Positions 45,601 through 53,057 of a stretch of DNA of 53,123 bases are shown one piece after another; position 1 is the stretch's first letter, and every line of letters begins with the position of its first letter. Below the pieces are notes generated by a model. It did not search any database. It worked only from the letters and a program-made list of their open reading frames with translations, and was not told the DNA's origin. Origin of the DNA: an uncultured Eubacteriales bacterium (lineage in GTDB: Bacteria > Bacillota > Clostridia > Peptostreptococcales > Anaerovoracaceae). A program made the position numbers and the translations under genes. Where the stretch lies: contig CACYYD010000014.1 in assembly GCA_902778585.1 (NCBI GenBank), forward strand, positions 1-53,123, given 5' to 3'.

Positions 45601-45858
45601 TATCCAGATAAAGCCCTCATCTGTTTCAGCAAGAGCATTGGCTTCAGAAGTAGGCAGTCCGCTGGTGTTGTCATACAGCACCGCCGAGTAGTTGTCGCTG
45701 CGGCCTACAGGATCAACCGAGACCAGTTTTCCGGAATCATCCGCAGCATACGCGGCTCCTGAAGCAATAAAAAACAGAGCGCACAAAATTGCCGCCGCCC
45801 TCATAGGTAAAGATATTATGCCCGCTCCGCGGTTCTTCGTCCCGGCTTTGTGTCTCAT
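42589..45858 (-). CDS. Beta-propeller sensor with Y_Y_Y and SpoIIE/PP2C phosphatase
   Basis: A 1089-residue membrane protein. A signal segment ending near SGAAYA (about 20-40) leads to a large outer domain with many Reg_prop strands (LWIGTNESGLFMM, LWFASTRQGV, LWISTWRGPG). These form one or two seven-bladed propellers to about 690. A Y_Y_Y domain (to about 800) and one membrane helix follow, with a cytoplasmic coiled coil (HEAEEKQKAEAERDRISHEL) and a SpoIIE PP2C domain (REVGGDFYDYY, ADVSGKGIPAALFM, EQFDDLTML). This replaces the histidine kinase of hybrid two-component systems by a phosphatase. Its target is not nearby. Confidence 0.93.
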   Translation of the reverse strand: MRHKAGTKNRGAGIISLPMRAAAILCALFFIASGAAYAADDSGKLVSVDPVGRSDNYSAVLYDNTSGLPTSEANALAETDEGFIWIGSYSGLVRYDGNTFERVDFTSTGIGSVISLYTDSKDRLWIGTNESGLFMMDEGELRHWSEDDGLGSAKVNSIAEDDKGNIYAGTTSGIVMILPDMSVHRITDSRIGEEYIEHLTLGSDGKVYGTTIEDDCFIVRNGVLADYLDHSWTEISGITSFYPDPSNPGKVYAGTGDSILYYGEPKLEKDNMEATDISPLSGVIDMKKYGDTLWICARNGIGSVDGSGFHYLKELPMNNSVANVMADYEGNLWFASTRQGVMKVAANRFSDVFARYGIDSTVVNSTCVYNDLLLVATDTGLTAIKENDGTVTEMPLNSAVTASGEDLGTRDLIELLDGCRIRSIIRDSKGRLWISTWRGPGLLCYDAGDVTAYTKEDGLLSDHIRAVSETSDGTILVANSGGVSLISEGTVSRSYEKADGIENPEILTVCSAPGEDILLGSNGGGIYVIGKDGTRCIGTGDGLLSGIVMRIKYDEGNRLFWIVTSNSIAYMTEDYKVTTVDRFPYSNNFDLYENSKGDVWVISSNGIYVAPAADLIDNKTINAVHYGLANGMPCTATSNSYSELTAEGNLYIAGSTGVVKVNIEDSLEDIKDIKQSVPFIEADGEMCYPDGRGRFFLPSDAQRITVYGYVYNYSLTDPQVTYQLKGLDKKAVTVARSEMRPVTYTNLRGGTYEFEMVLRDDMGRGSESISVTIYKEPAIYEQAWFILLMAFIAAAALSVAVGAYVRKRVHEAEEKQKAEAERDRISHELTMASDLQRAMMPNEFPPFPDRQEFDIFASMKPAREVGGDFYDYYMIDDDHLCIVMADVSGKGIPAALFMMISKAILKSFANLGMTPAAILTETNDSICSNNRLDMFVTVWLGILEISTGRLTAGNAGHEYPAVMKAGGAFELLKDKHDIVIGGMEGIDYRQYEIDLEPGDRLFLYTDGVPEAADSRHNMFGTDRMIKALNIDSDASPRVLLENVYKAVKGFVKGAEQFDDLTMLCLEYNGPSGAISGSDGDEGTDDEQDS

Positions 45859-45926
45859 ATCCTCTGCTTTCTGAGAAAAGATTTCTGTTCTGATTATCGC
45901 ACCTTTATCATATTTCGGTCAATGAA

Positions 45927-45957
45927 AAAGAGACCCGGGATGCCCCGTGGTCTCTTT
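45927..45957 (-). terminator. Terminator of the ProX gene
   Basis: AAAGAGACC pairs with GGTCTCTTT around a GC-rich loop that pairs further; T residues follow on both strands. It separates ProX from the propeller phosphatase. Confidence 0.88.
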
Positions 45958-45973
45958 ATTATCCGTGTCATGC

Positions 45974-46510
45974 CTACAGCATTATTATCTCGGGTTTGTG
46001 TTTCTCCGCAGGCAGAAAATTGTTTATAAGCTGTTTGGTTTTGAACCTTATGTGCGTGGTGTTTGCTCTCGGATTGCACGCGAACCATTCTGCATCCGCA
46101 ACCGCCTTGTCTATCACGACTTTGATCTTCCCGTCTTCATCGTTGAGTATGCCCATCACAGAGGCTTCGCCCGGAGTAAGTCCAATAAGATCTTCCATAT
46201 CTTCGGCCGAAGCGAAAGACACTCTGGCTGTACGCATCATTGCTGCAAACAGTTTTGAATCAAAGCGCTTGTTTGCCGGAAGTATCACCAGATAGAAATC
46301 TGTCTTCTGCCTGTTGCAGCATATTATGGTCTTTCTGATCTCTGCGCCGAGTTTTTCTGATATCTCAACGCATTCTTCCATAGCTTCGACAGCATCGTTG
46401 TCGACTCTCTCATATTTGATGCCAAGTCTCTCGAGTTCCTGATAGACTTTTGTCTCAAGAGCGCCCCTTTCATCTTCAGGTGCAGTCGTCATCACATCGC
46501 TTATGTACAT
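45974..46510 (-). CDS. ProX/YbaK-type aminoacyl-tRNA deacylase
   Basis: A 178-residue YbaK-fold protein that removes wrongly attached alanine or cysteine from tRNA-Pro. Marks are KTIICCNRQKTDFYLVILPAN and LTPGEASVMGILND (GXXXP and the substrate loop). The size and free-standing form fit ProX, used in bacteria whose prolyl-tRNA synthetase lacks its editing domain. The start at 46510 follows GGAGGG with a second AGGAGAG nearer. A frame extends 20 codons upstream without need. Confidence 0.88.
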   Translation of the reverse strand: MYISDVMTTAPEDERGALETKVYQELERLGIKYERVDNDAVEAMEECVEISEKLGAEIRKTIICCNRQKTDFYLVILPANKRFDSKLFAAMMRTARVSFASAEDMEDLIGLTPGEASVMGILNDEDGKIKVVIDKAVADAEWFACNPRANTTHIRFKTKQLINNFLPAEKHKPEIIML

Positions 46511-46579
46511 CTCTCCTGTCCCTCCTTTGCTTCTGTTATAAATTGTCGTTTGCTTTGATTGCTTATTCATGTGATCGTC

Positions 46580-47212
46580 CTAATCTTCCAGATGTATGTC
46601 CCAGCCGGTGTCGATCTTCTCTTTTACTTTGCGCATTGTTTCCGCATCCAGATCAGGCCAGTCAGTCACGGTTCTTGCTTTGTTTGATACAAGATGAGCT
46701 TTTTCTGCACACAAAGCGATCGGCGTGTCAGAAAGAGAATCTGAGTAGAAATTATCTATCACCGGAAATCCATGGTCAAAGATGTATTTGGCCTTTTCCT
46801 TTGCGTACATAAAGTTGTTGGTAAACACCCCATATTCACGATCATATTCAGTTGCTATGTAATCTACACCAAGCCTGTTCGCAACAGGCCCGATTATGCA
46901 CGCGGGAGACGCGCTTATGATCAGGTCATCCGGTTTCTTCTGCGCAAGATACCACGGGGCGATCTTATTATAATTTTTATCCCAGTAGCGCTCGATCTGC
47001 TCATCGAAATCATCGATCAGAGTCAGAAAAGCGAAAAACTCCCTCTGCATCAAATACTCCGGAAGCCGCCCTGTTTTTCTCAGGATCAGATTCTTTATTA
47101 CCTTAGGGAAGAAAGTGATCCACATACCGGGACGGCGCCTCATACACCACAGGAAAAAGCCTATGGTACAATCTGTCGGAAAAATCGTTCCATCAAAATC
47201 GTATACATTCAT
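46580..47212 (-). CDS. HAD-superfamily phosphatase
   Basis: A 210-residue HAD with motif I VYDFDGTIF (Asp nucleophile and second Asp), motif II ISASPA and motif IV YSDSLSDTPIA, resembling the serB-type HAD-IB group. The helical cap is rich in aromatic residues. The substrate is unknown. The start is ATG at 47212, behind GGTGG; a GTG lies one codon before. Confidence 0.85.
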   Translation of the reverse strand: MNVYDFDGTIFPTDCTIGFFLWCMRRRPGMWITFFPKVIKNLILRKTGRLPEYLMQREFFAFLTLIDDFDEQIERYWDKNYNKIAPWYLAQKKPDDLIISASPACIIGPVANRLGVDYIATEYDREYGVFTNNFMYAKEKAKYIFDHGFPVIDNFYSDSLSDTPIALCAEKAHLVSNKARTVTDWPDLDAETMRKVKEKIDTGWDIHLED

Positions 47213-47325
47213 CACGCATCCACCTGTCGCAAATATCTATCTCTCTGCATCATTACAGGATCTTCCCTTTCTTAAGTCTCATCACTCCGCCCACAAATAC
47301 ATACTTAGTCCCCCTTCCTTCTTCT

Positions 47326-48582
47326 CTAGTCGGTGATCTTAGCGCCATTTAAATAACGGGCTTTTATATTGTGCTTTGTACCGATGTAGCAAAATCTTTC
47401 AACGGTCTGCTCCGGTAAGAGTTTTCTGGCAGCATCGGACAGTCCGTCAATGACCAGGGCGTCAAATACTGAGCCCGGCTCCAGTGATCCTGTACCGCCG
47501 AATAGCTGACCGCTCTGCTTTGTAGCCATCCAGAATGCTTCCGGGAAAGTGATCTTGCGGTTATCTTCCGGTTCATAGAAGTTTTTCAGTTTTGACAGCT
47601 GAACCGAGCGGGCAGCCTGAGTGTAAACTCCTATATGATGGCCGGCAGAGATGTCACTTCCCAAACCTATCTTCATGCCTTTATCCAGAAGAGTCCCCGT
47701 CTGCATGATGCCGGCGATAACACTTATAGTCGCATCCGGGCACTGAACAGCGTAGCAGTCGTATTTCTGCATGATGCGGATATCATCTTCGGACGGAAAA
47801 ATAAAATGCCCTCCTATGACAGGTCCATTATCCATCAGTCCGGCTCTCTCATAGATCTCAGTATCGCACGAACACTCCGGGAACAGCGATCTTGCCTGCT
47901 CTGCCTCCCACATTGATTCAACAAGATGAGTCTGCATTCCGACATTATACTTTTTGCCAAGTATGCCGAGGCCATTGATAAGTTCGCGTGTGCACGTAGG
48001 TGCGAATCTCGGAGTAAGTATCGGCTTCGTATTGCAGTTGCTGCTGTATTTTTCCAGGAATTCCTCGGTCTCGCGGATCGATCGCGCTGTATCCTCCAGA
48101 AGGTCCTCCTGCGCACTGCGATCCATGTTTACTTTTCCGACAAATCCTTTGATACCTTTCCGGTCCATTCTTTCCAGCAGATATGATGTCGCTTCGGAAT
48201 GGATGGTTCCATATACGCACGCATGCATTGTACCATTAGCGATCATGTCGTCTACAAAGGCGTCATAAGCCAGTTTTGCAAATTCAGTATCAGCATACCT
48301 TGCTTCCATCGGAAAGGTGCATTTATCAAGCCAATCCGCCAGCAGCAAATCCATTTCCAGCCCTCTGTTCAGATACTGAGGTGCGTGAACATGAAGATCC
48401 GAGAATGCAGGAATAAGCACCCCGGTCTTATAGTCTGTGACCGGAATATTTGCATACTCCTCAGGCAGCACAGCCCATATGCCCTTTACCCTGCCGTTTT
48501 CTACAGCAATATAGCTGTCAGGGTGAGATGCCAGATGTTCTCTGTCTTCTGAATAGACTATATCCGCATGGATTATTTGCAT
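47326..48582 (-). CDS. guaD: Guanine deaminase
   Basis: A 418-residue amidohydrolase that converts guanine to xanthine. Zinc ligands are the HVH in FSDLHVHAPQYLN, then PRFAPTCT, a TH motif in VGMQTHLVES, IGGHFIF and GLGSDISAG. The spacing is that of the bacterial guaD type. The start at 48582 follows AAAGG. It is preceded by a 164-base region with no gene but with an odd coding-like element, and no purine riboswitch. Confidence 0.93.
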   Translation of the reverse strand: MQIIHADIVYSEDREHLASHPDSYIAVENGRVKGIWAVLPEEYANIPVTDYKTGVLIPAFSDLHVHAPQYLNRGLEMDLLLADWLDKCTFPMEARYADTEFAKLAYDAFVDDMIANGTMHACVYGTIHSEATSYLLERMDRKGIKGFVGKVNMDRSAQEDLLEDTARSIRETEEFLEKYSSNCNTKPILTPRFAPTCTRELINGLGILGKKYNVGMQTHLVESMWEAEQARSLFPECSCDTEIYERAGLMDNGPVIGGHFIFPSEDDIRIMQKYDCYAVQCPDATISVIAGIMQTGTLLDKGMKIGLGSDISAGHHIGVYTQAARSVQLSKLKNFYEPEDNRKITFPEAFWMATKQSGQLFGGTGSLEPGSVFDALVIDGLSDAARKLLPEQTVERFCYIGTKHNIKARYLNGAKITD

Positions 48583-48589
48583 TTTATAT

Positions 48590-48745
48590 ACCTTTCTTAT
48601 CAGACATGACTTGCGCACTCACAGACTTCCGTCCGGCAAATTGCGAATTCTTGCTCTGAATCCGTGAAGCCATTGCAACTGCTGCAGTCTGAGCATTGTG
48701 GGTTTTCTACCCCCGACCAAGATTGCGACCTTTTGCTGCGGAGAT
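48590..48745 (-). other. Gene-free element with coding-like sequence, possible dispersed repeat
   Basis: On the minus strand two long frames are open over the same bases. One gives VAILVGGRKPTMLRLQQLQW and then LHGFRARIRNLPDGSL before a TGA at 48621-48619. The other gives AVAMASRIQSKNSQFAGRK. Neither has a ribosome binding site, and the first is open back into the DUF3021 stop. The sequence resembles short elements I have seen attached to the ends of unrelated reading frames in Clostridia, but I cannot confirm this here. Confidence 0.3.
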
Positions 48746-48746
48746 T

Positions 48747-49175
48747 TTATGTTATGTCTTTATTCTGAAAAACTTTAAGCTGGTCTGTCATCTCCTGAGC
48801 TGTTATCTGATCCATCTTGTATCTGATAAGCACAACCCCTAAATAGATCACCACGACACTGCCAGCTACTGCAGCAGCCTGCATGGCATATCCACTTATG
48901 TTTCCTCTGAAAACCATCGCTTCGATTATTGCCACAATGATGATCAGCTGAATGATCTTATGTATCAGCGCCTGTCTTACGCTCAGTTCCCTATTAGTAT
49001 ACATGATGAAGCTTGGAATGCAGGCAAGAAAACCGTAGATCAGAGGATAGATCATTACTTCGTATCCGAATTTCTGATCAGGAGCGAACAGTGAACCGGT
49101 CACATACATCGCGACATTGATCAGGACCGTGCTTATAAAGAAATATTTTGCTGTCTCTATTATCCTTTCTTTCAT
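48747..49175 (-). CDS. DUF3021 membrane protein
   Basis: A 142-residue protein with four membrane helices, of the DUF3021 family, which is nearly always encoded beside a LytTR DNA-binding protein. It is thought to modulate or sense for that partner. Its ATG is three bases after the LytTR stop, behind CGAGG. Confidence 0.9.
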   Translation of the reverse strand: MKERIIETAKYFFISTVLINVAMYVTGSLFAPDQKFGYEVMIYPLIYGFLACIPSFIMYTNRELSVRQALIHKIIQLIIIVAIIEAMVFRGNISGYAMQAAAVAGSVVVIYLGVVLIRYKMDQITAQEMTDQLKVFQNKDIT

Positions 49176-49178
49176 TTC

Positions 49179-49616
49179 TTACCTCGAGATTCTTTCCTTG
49201 ACTTCGGTGACATACTTGCGCGAAATGATGACATCCTCGCCATTCATCAGCCGGCACATGTATCTCCCGTTCAGGGCGGGTCTTATGGATTCGACCTTCA
49301 TAAGATTGACGATCACAGATTTCGATATGCGGACAAATCTGTTCCCGGAGAGAGCTTCCTCAAGCTCATACAGCCTGAGCCCGGACTCATAGCAAGCCTC
49401 CTGCAGATAAATGAAGGTTTTGTTATCTACAGATTCTGCATAGAATATGTCCGCAAGCGGAATGCTGACCTGTGAGTCTCCGTCCTTTCCGTCTATCCTG
49501 CCCTGACGCGATTCTATGAAACGTACTATCTCCTTTATATTGGAGTCCACTCTGTGACAGCCTATTCTTATATACTCTTTCTTGTCTTCGCCAATCGTGA
49601 TTACTTCTATTTCCAT
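49179..49616 (-). CDS. LytTR-family DNA-binding regulator without receiver domain
   Basis: A 145-residue protein. Residues about 45-145 form a LytTR DNA-binding domain (IPLADIFYAESVDNKTFIYL...FVRISKSVIVNLMKVESIRP...VIISRKYV). There is no phospho-receiver, so control may come from the DUF3021 partner. It starts one base after the hydrolase stop. Paired repeats upstream of the operon are a plausible operator. Confidence 0.92.
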   Translation of the reverse strand: MEIEVITIGEDKKEYIRIGCHRVDSNIKEIVRFIESRQGRIDGKDGDSQVSIPLADIFYAESVDNKTFIYLQEACYESGLRLYELEEALSGNRFVRISKSVIVNLMKVESIRPALNGRYMCRLMNGEDVIISRKYVTEVKERISR

Positions 49617-49617
49617 A

Positions 49618-50982
49618 TCAATAACTTTCTTCTATCTCAAGTGTTCCCGTCCCTTTCAGGTAGTGATCGAAGAACTCAAGAACAAGTGAATTTACCTGGT
49701 CGATGCAAACTTCCGGATCGACCTCACCCGTGCCAAGAGCATTTGCTATGAAAGGCGAGATGAGAGGCAGATCCGTAAAGTTCATATGACCGCTTCCCTT
49801 GAAATACGTCGTGTGACCGTCGGCCGCATTGTCCATTATAACATTATTCACATAATCCTTTTGCAGCTTGTATGCTTCCTCGCAGCTTTCCTGATGATTC
49901 TGATTCCTTACATCAAGGACAGGTGTTGCATATGGCTCAGTGCTGCATATCTCCTCGCCATTCTCGATGCCGGTAATCTCTCCGAACATAGTGCCATCAA
50001 GATCTATGACCGCGGAAACGTCGTTTCTTCGCCCTGCGGTAACGGAAGCGGCTCCTCCCATCGAGTGTCCGAAGAGTCCGATCTTCTCTGTATCAATGAG
50101 CGAGAGTGCGCGGCCGACATCACTGCGGCTTCCGTCGCTACTGAATGCCCATGATCCGTCAGGTTCTGCCTTGACGGCTGATTTGATCGTATCGAGTACA
50201 AAGTTCATATCATCGAGCCGCAGCTTCATCGCTTTTGACATGATATCAAAAGTCGTTTCCGCGTCATATTCATTGTTCTCGATTTTTATTGCGGACTGTA
50301 TGAAGCCCATATCCACCGGAACCGTCTTGCCGGCCGAATCAGTCGTAAAGAATGAATGATGCGGATGATCAAGTGCGATGACCACGTATCCGTTGCTTGC
50401 AAGTTCCATATACGCAGACATATTGCTCTGATAATAACCGAAAGCGCCATGGCTGAAAACTACCAGCGGCAGTGAATGAGCTTTTATCGCATCTGTGCTT
50501 TCCGGATAGAAGAAATGTACCGGTACCTCACGGTAAGATCCGTCGTTTTCGAATTCATCTGCTCTTGATGAATCGATCAGAATTGCCTCAGTCTCCGCTA
50601 CAGAATATTCACCTGACAGCGGGCGTCCATGGTAATCGGTAAAGATAAAAGCCGGAATCATAGCCAGTGAGATAATCAAAATGCCCAGCACCGTTCTTAT
50701 AACGATCGACGGTTTACCTTTGGCAGTTTCCTTCTTTCTCCTGATGAGCCAAAAGATCGCGGAAATAATAAGCTGCAGAACAAGGATCACCAGTACTCCT
50801 TTGAATCTGAAGCTGAAATCGATTCCCGGCAGCAGCGTCATGACCAGGAATGTCACTAATTCGACCGCTGAAACGCAAAGACGGCGCTTCGCCCATTCTC
50901 CGCGAGTGATCTTTCCGGACATTGCAAAAGCTGCAAAACCTATCTCTGTCAATATCAAAACCAGCAACAACAGCATTTCCAT
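49618..50982 (-). CDS. Membrane-anchored alpha/beta-hydrolase, PAF-acetylhydrolase-like
   Basis: A 454-residue protein. Three or four membrane helices (1-115) lead to a hydrolase domain. Its marks are VVFSHGAFGYYQS near the start, the nucleophile elbow IGLFGHSMGGAAS, and a late His in GSGHMNFTDLP. This resembles platelet-activating-factor acetylhydrolase and dienelactone hydrolase types. It is likely to cleave a lipid or ester at the membrane. It heads the operon with LytTR and DUF3021, so it may be their main target. Confidence 0.88.
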   Translation of the reverse strand: MEMLLLLVLILTEIGFAAFAMSGKITRGEWAKRRLCVSAVELVTFLVMTLLPGIDFSFRFKGVLVILVLQLIISAIFWLIRRKKETAKGKPSIVIRTVLGILIISLAMIPAFIFTDYHGRPLSGEYSVAETEAILIDSSRADEFENDGSYREVPVHFFYPESTDAIKAHSLPLVVFSHGAFGYYQSNMSAYMELASNGYVVIALDHPHHSFFTTDSAGKTVPVDMGFIQSAIKIENNEYDAETTFDIMSKAMKLRLDDMNFVLDTIKSAVKAEPDGSWAFSSDGSRSDVGRALSLIDTEKIGLFGHSMGGAASVTAGRRNDVSAVIDLDGTMFGEITGIENGEEICSTEPYATPVLDVRNQNHQESCEEAYKLQKDYVNNVIMDNAADGHTTYFKGSGHMNFTDLPLISPFIANALGTGEVDPEVCIDQVNSLVLEFFDHYLKGTGTLEIEESY

Positions 50983-51043
50983 GATCGGCTCCTTTCAAAT
51001 GTCTTACTCTGTCTGACTCTATGTGATTGCCCGTTTCGAGTGT

Positions 51044-51076
51044 AAAAAAATAAGAGGCTTCTCTTCAATAGCCTCT
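51044..51076 (-). terminator. Hairpin with T-run in the leader of the hydrolase operon
   Basis: AGAGGCT pairs with AGCCTCT, and TTATTTTTTT follows on the minus strand. It lies about 60 bases before the hydrolase start. It may be an attenuator, or the terminator of a gene once upstream and displaced by the IS element. Confidence 0.6.
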
Positions 51077-51077
51077 A

Positions 51078-51109
51078 CGGTAAGATGCATTTTAAGCCGG
51101 TAAGATGCA
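51078..51109 (-). promoter_or_regulatory. Paired direct repeats, candidate LytTR operator
   Basis: CGGTAAGATGCA occurs at 51078-51089 and 51098-51109, identical over twelve bases with starts 20 apart. LytTR proteins bind two direct repeats about two turns apart. The site is about 100 bases before the operon that codes a LytTR protein, so autoregulation is likely. The match to any one consensus is not exact. Confidence 0.55.
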
Positions 51110-51204
51110 AAACTCCTTGCAAACATCAGCAGTATGCGTACCATAGTCAAAGGTTATTTTTAAAGTGTACCCTGTGTCAAGGACACATACGTTTTTAATA
51201 ATTG

Positions 51205-52158
51205 TTACTTGTGCCCGTTGGATTTAGGTATTTCCAGCGGGTATTTTCCTGTTTTGAGATACTTGTAATATTCTGCAGGTGCAAGTTTGGCAAGGTCCCA
51301 CTGGTATCGCTCATTATTGTAGTAATCAGCCCAATCTGTTATGACCGCCAGGATCTGTTCATAGGTTTCACATTCAGAAATATCGATCTCATCCTTCATG
51401 TGACCATAGAAGGATTCCTGTGGAGCATTATCCCAGCAGTTTGCACGTCTGGACATTGATTGCCTGAGTTCCTTGTCCTTCAGCAAAGCTCTGAACTGAA
51501 CGCTGGTGTAGTGTGCGCCCTGATCAGAGTGGAGCATGGTTTCTGTGTTCATTTCTATGCCATGTTTGGCAATAGCGATCTCGACAGTTTCAAGCACAAA
51601 GTCTATCTCAAGGGATTCACTTAATACCCATGCCAGCAGTTCCTTTGTACAGGCATCGATTATCGTAGACATATAGCAACGCGGTGCCTTGCCATTGATG
51701 ATGTATGTTATGTCCGTCAGCAGTATTGTTCTTGGACCATGCTCTTCGAATTCACGCTTCAGCAGGTTGTCTGCTACAGAATCTGTTTTGAGTGCTTTAG
51801 CGATCCTCCTGTATGGATTTGCCTTGCGCACCGGACAGAACAGGCTGTATTTCTTCATCAATCGACGGATTTTCTTGATGTTCATATGAACAGGCGGATC
51901 CATATGGAGAAATCGCATGTATATGCCACGGGCACCTTTGCTGTAACCTCTGTGGTTGTAGGCAATCAGTATTAGTTCAAAGTCTGCCCGATCCTGCTGC
52001 TCGCGTTGTTCTCTGAGATCGGCTGTCTGCAGGTAATGATAATATCCTGAACGAGATACGCCGGCGGTCTCACAAAGCCATTTGATGTTGAGCATATTAT
52101 CTTCACGCTGCATCATCTGCTCTATGATGGCATATTTGGCGCTTGCAGGAATCTTCAT
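51205..52158 (-). CDS. IS3 transposase OrfB (DDE integrase domain)
   Basis: A 317-residue catalytic subunit with the DDE triad in LLTDITYI (Asp), LHSDQGAHYTS (Asp) and NAPQESFYGHMKDE (Glu), preceded by an HTH_21 domain with SGYYHYLQ. The ATG overlaps the OrfA stop. The frame is also open upstream to an A8 tract at 52197-52190. A -1 slip there would give an OrfAB fusion, the active transposase of IS3 elements. Confidence 0.95.
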   Translation of the reverse strand: MKIPASAKYAIIEQMMQREDNMLNIKWLCETAGVSRSGYYHYLQTADLREQREQQDRADFELILIAYNHRGYSKGARGIYMRFLHMDPPVHMNIKKIRRLMKKYSLFCPVRKANPYRRIAKALKTDSVADNLLKREFEEHGPRTILLTDITYIINGKAPRCYMSTIIDACTKELLAWVLSESLEIDFVLETVEIAIAKHGIEMNTETMLHSDQGAHYTSVQFRALLKDKELRQSMSRRANCWDNAPQESFYGHMKDEIDISECETYEQILAVITDWADYYNNERYQWDLAKLAPAEYYKYLKTGKYPLEIPKSNGHK

Positions 52159-52559
52159 CGGGTTGATTCCTCTGGACCCAAGGACACTATTTTTTTTAGA
52201 AACTCGATCTCCTGATCCTTGTATTTCAATTGCTGTTTCAGCAGCTCGATTTCCTTTTCCAGGGATTTGAATCCGTTGTTCTGGTAATCCGTAGTATGGA
52301 CATCTCGGAAACCCTGACCGGCTTTTCCTTCCTTGCGAATCTGGTATTTCATGCCATTTATTCGTGTTTCACCGAGAAGTTCACAAGGGATATTGAATTC
52401 ATCAAAGATGTGATGGATATCCTGTCCTTGCTGTAACCTGTTCCAAATGAGTTCTTTGAACTCTTTGGAAAAACACACTTTGCGCGGTGTCACCTCAATG
52501 ATGTATGGATGCGCCTGTAGCAATTCGATTTCTTCGGCGGTGAATTTTGAGTATGACAT
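52155..52559 (-). CDS. IS3 transposase OrfA (helix-turn-helix)
   Basis: A 134-residue protein with an N-terminal helix-turn-helix region (KEFKELIWNRLQQG) and a C-terminal leucine-zipper-like coiled coil (LEKEIELLKQQLKYKDQEIE), as in IS3 OrfA proteins. It binds the inverted repeats. GGAGG precedes the ATG. Confidence 0.92.
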   Translation of the reverse strand: MSYSKFTAEEIELLQAHPYIIEVTPRKVCFSKEFKELIWNRLQQGQDIHHIFDEFNIPCELLGETRINGMKYQIRKEGKAGQGFRDVHTTDYQNNGFKSLEKEIELLKQQLKYKDQEIEFLKKIVSLGPEESTR

Positions 52560-52695
52560 GAGTTACCCTCCTTTTCGGACACTTTTATTCTATCTGATTT
52601 TTGATTCAAAACGTATATGTCCGTTGGAAAGGGTTTCTGATGATTTTTCAAAACCTAACTGTCCGATTTACAGGGTACATTTTATTTCGAGTACG

Positions 52696-52730
52696 AAAAA
52701 AAGCCTGAAATCGTTGAAATTTCAGGCTTT
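52696..52730 (-). terminator. Terminator after tmRNA-like fragment A
   Basis: AAAGCCTGAAAT pairs with ATTTCAGGCTTT, twelve pairs, with a run of seven T residues on the minus strand. Confidence 0.9.
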
Positions 52731-52735
52731 CTAGC

Positions 52736-52746
52736 TGGTGGAGATG
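52736..52746 (-). other. tmRNA-3'-end-like fragment A (possible att scar)
   Basis: On the minus strand CATCTCCACCA stands five bases before the terminator at 52696-52730. It matches the last eleven bases of fragment B. It could be chance, since a short frame also ends here (IISTS then TAG). Confidence 0.35.
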
Positions 52747-52889
52747 ATATACTTTCCGAATCCGCTCTCTCCCTTGATTTTACTATGACTTCGGGCTGTT
52801 GCTTTCTGAATTGCCGACCAGATTGACGACCATTTCGTATATCCGAACGAGGTCTGTATAGGTCGGTTTTTGTCGCCTTCTCCAGGCAT

Positions 52890-52923
52890 AAAAAAAGGCC
52901 CGAGATCATATGAATCTCAAGCC
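52890..52923 (-). terminator. Terminator after tmRNA-like fragment B
   Basis: GGCTTGAGAT pairs with ATCTCGGGCC with wobble pairs, and seven T residues follow on the minus strand. It lies directly after fragment B, as the terminator of ssrA would. Confidence 0.85.
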
Positions 52924-52930
52924 CAAATTA

Positions 52931-52949
52931 TGGTGGAGATGGTGGGAGT
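52931..52949 (-). other. tmRNA-3'-end-like fragment B, likely island attachment site
   Basis: The minus strand reads ACTCCCACCATCTCCACCA, which has the form of a tmRNA 3' end: T-arm strand, acceptor CATCTCC and ACCA. The rest of a tmRNA (GGTTCGA and upstream) is missing, and a terminator follows. This is the usual scar where an island has integrated at ssrA. An intact ssrA would be expected to the right of the window. Confidence 0.55.
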
Positions 52950-53057
52950 ATCTCAGTATCTTTTCTGCGTAGTATTATTTGCGACAGGTCAGGTACAGTA
53001 TGATCCCATCTTGTGCGATAACACCCTATGTATCATAGAGTTATCATGCTTTATCTA

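Larger units (their letters stand above)
51166..52679 (-). mobile_element. IS3-family insertion sequence (IS150-like)
   Basis: A 1514-base element. The left end TGTACCCTGTGTCAAGGACA and the right end, read inward, TGTACCCTGTAAATCGGACA form imperfect inverted repeats. It holds two overlapping transposase frames and both are intact. No short duplication of flanking bases is evident (left AAAG, right TTTT), so the ends may have been altered or the repeat is not visible. Confidence 0.9.

Noticed and set aside
48583..48746. Purine riboswitch before guanine deaminase
   Set aside because: None of the conserved loop sequences of the purine aptamer can be found on the minus strand.
52747..52888. A 52-codon minus-strand frame between the two tmRNA-like fragments
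   Set aside because: Its only ATG is directly after the T-run of a terminator and has no ribosome binding site; the frame ends inside fragment A, so it is more likely island remnant than gene.
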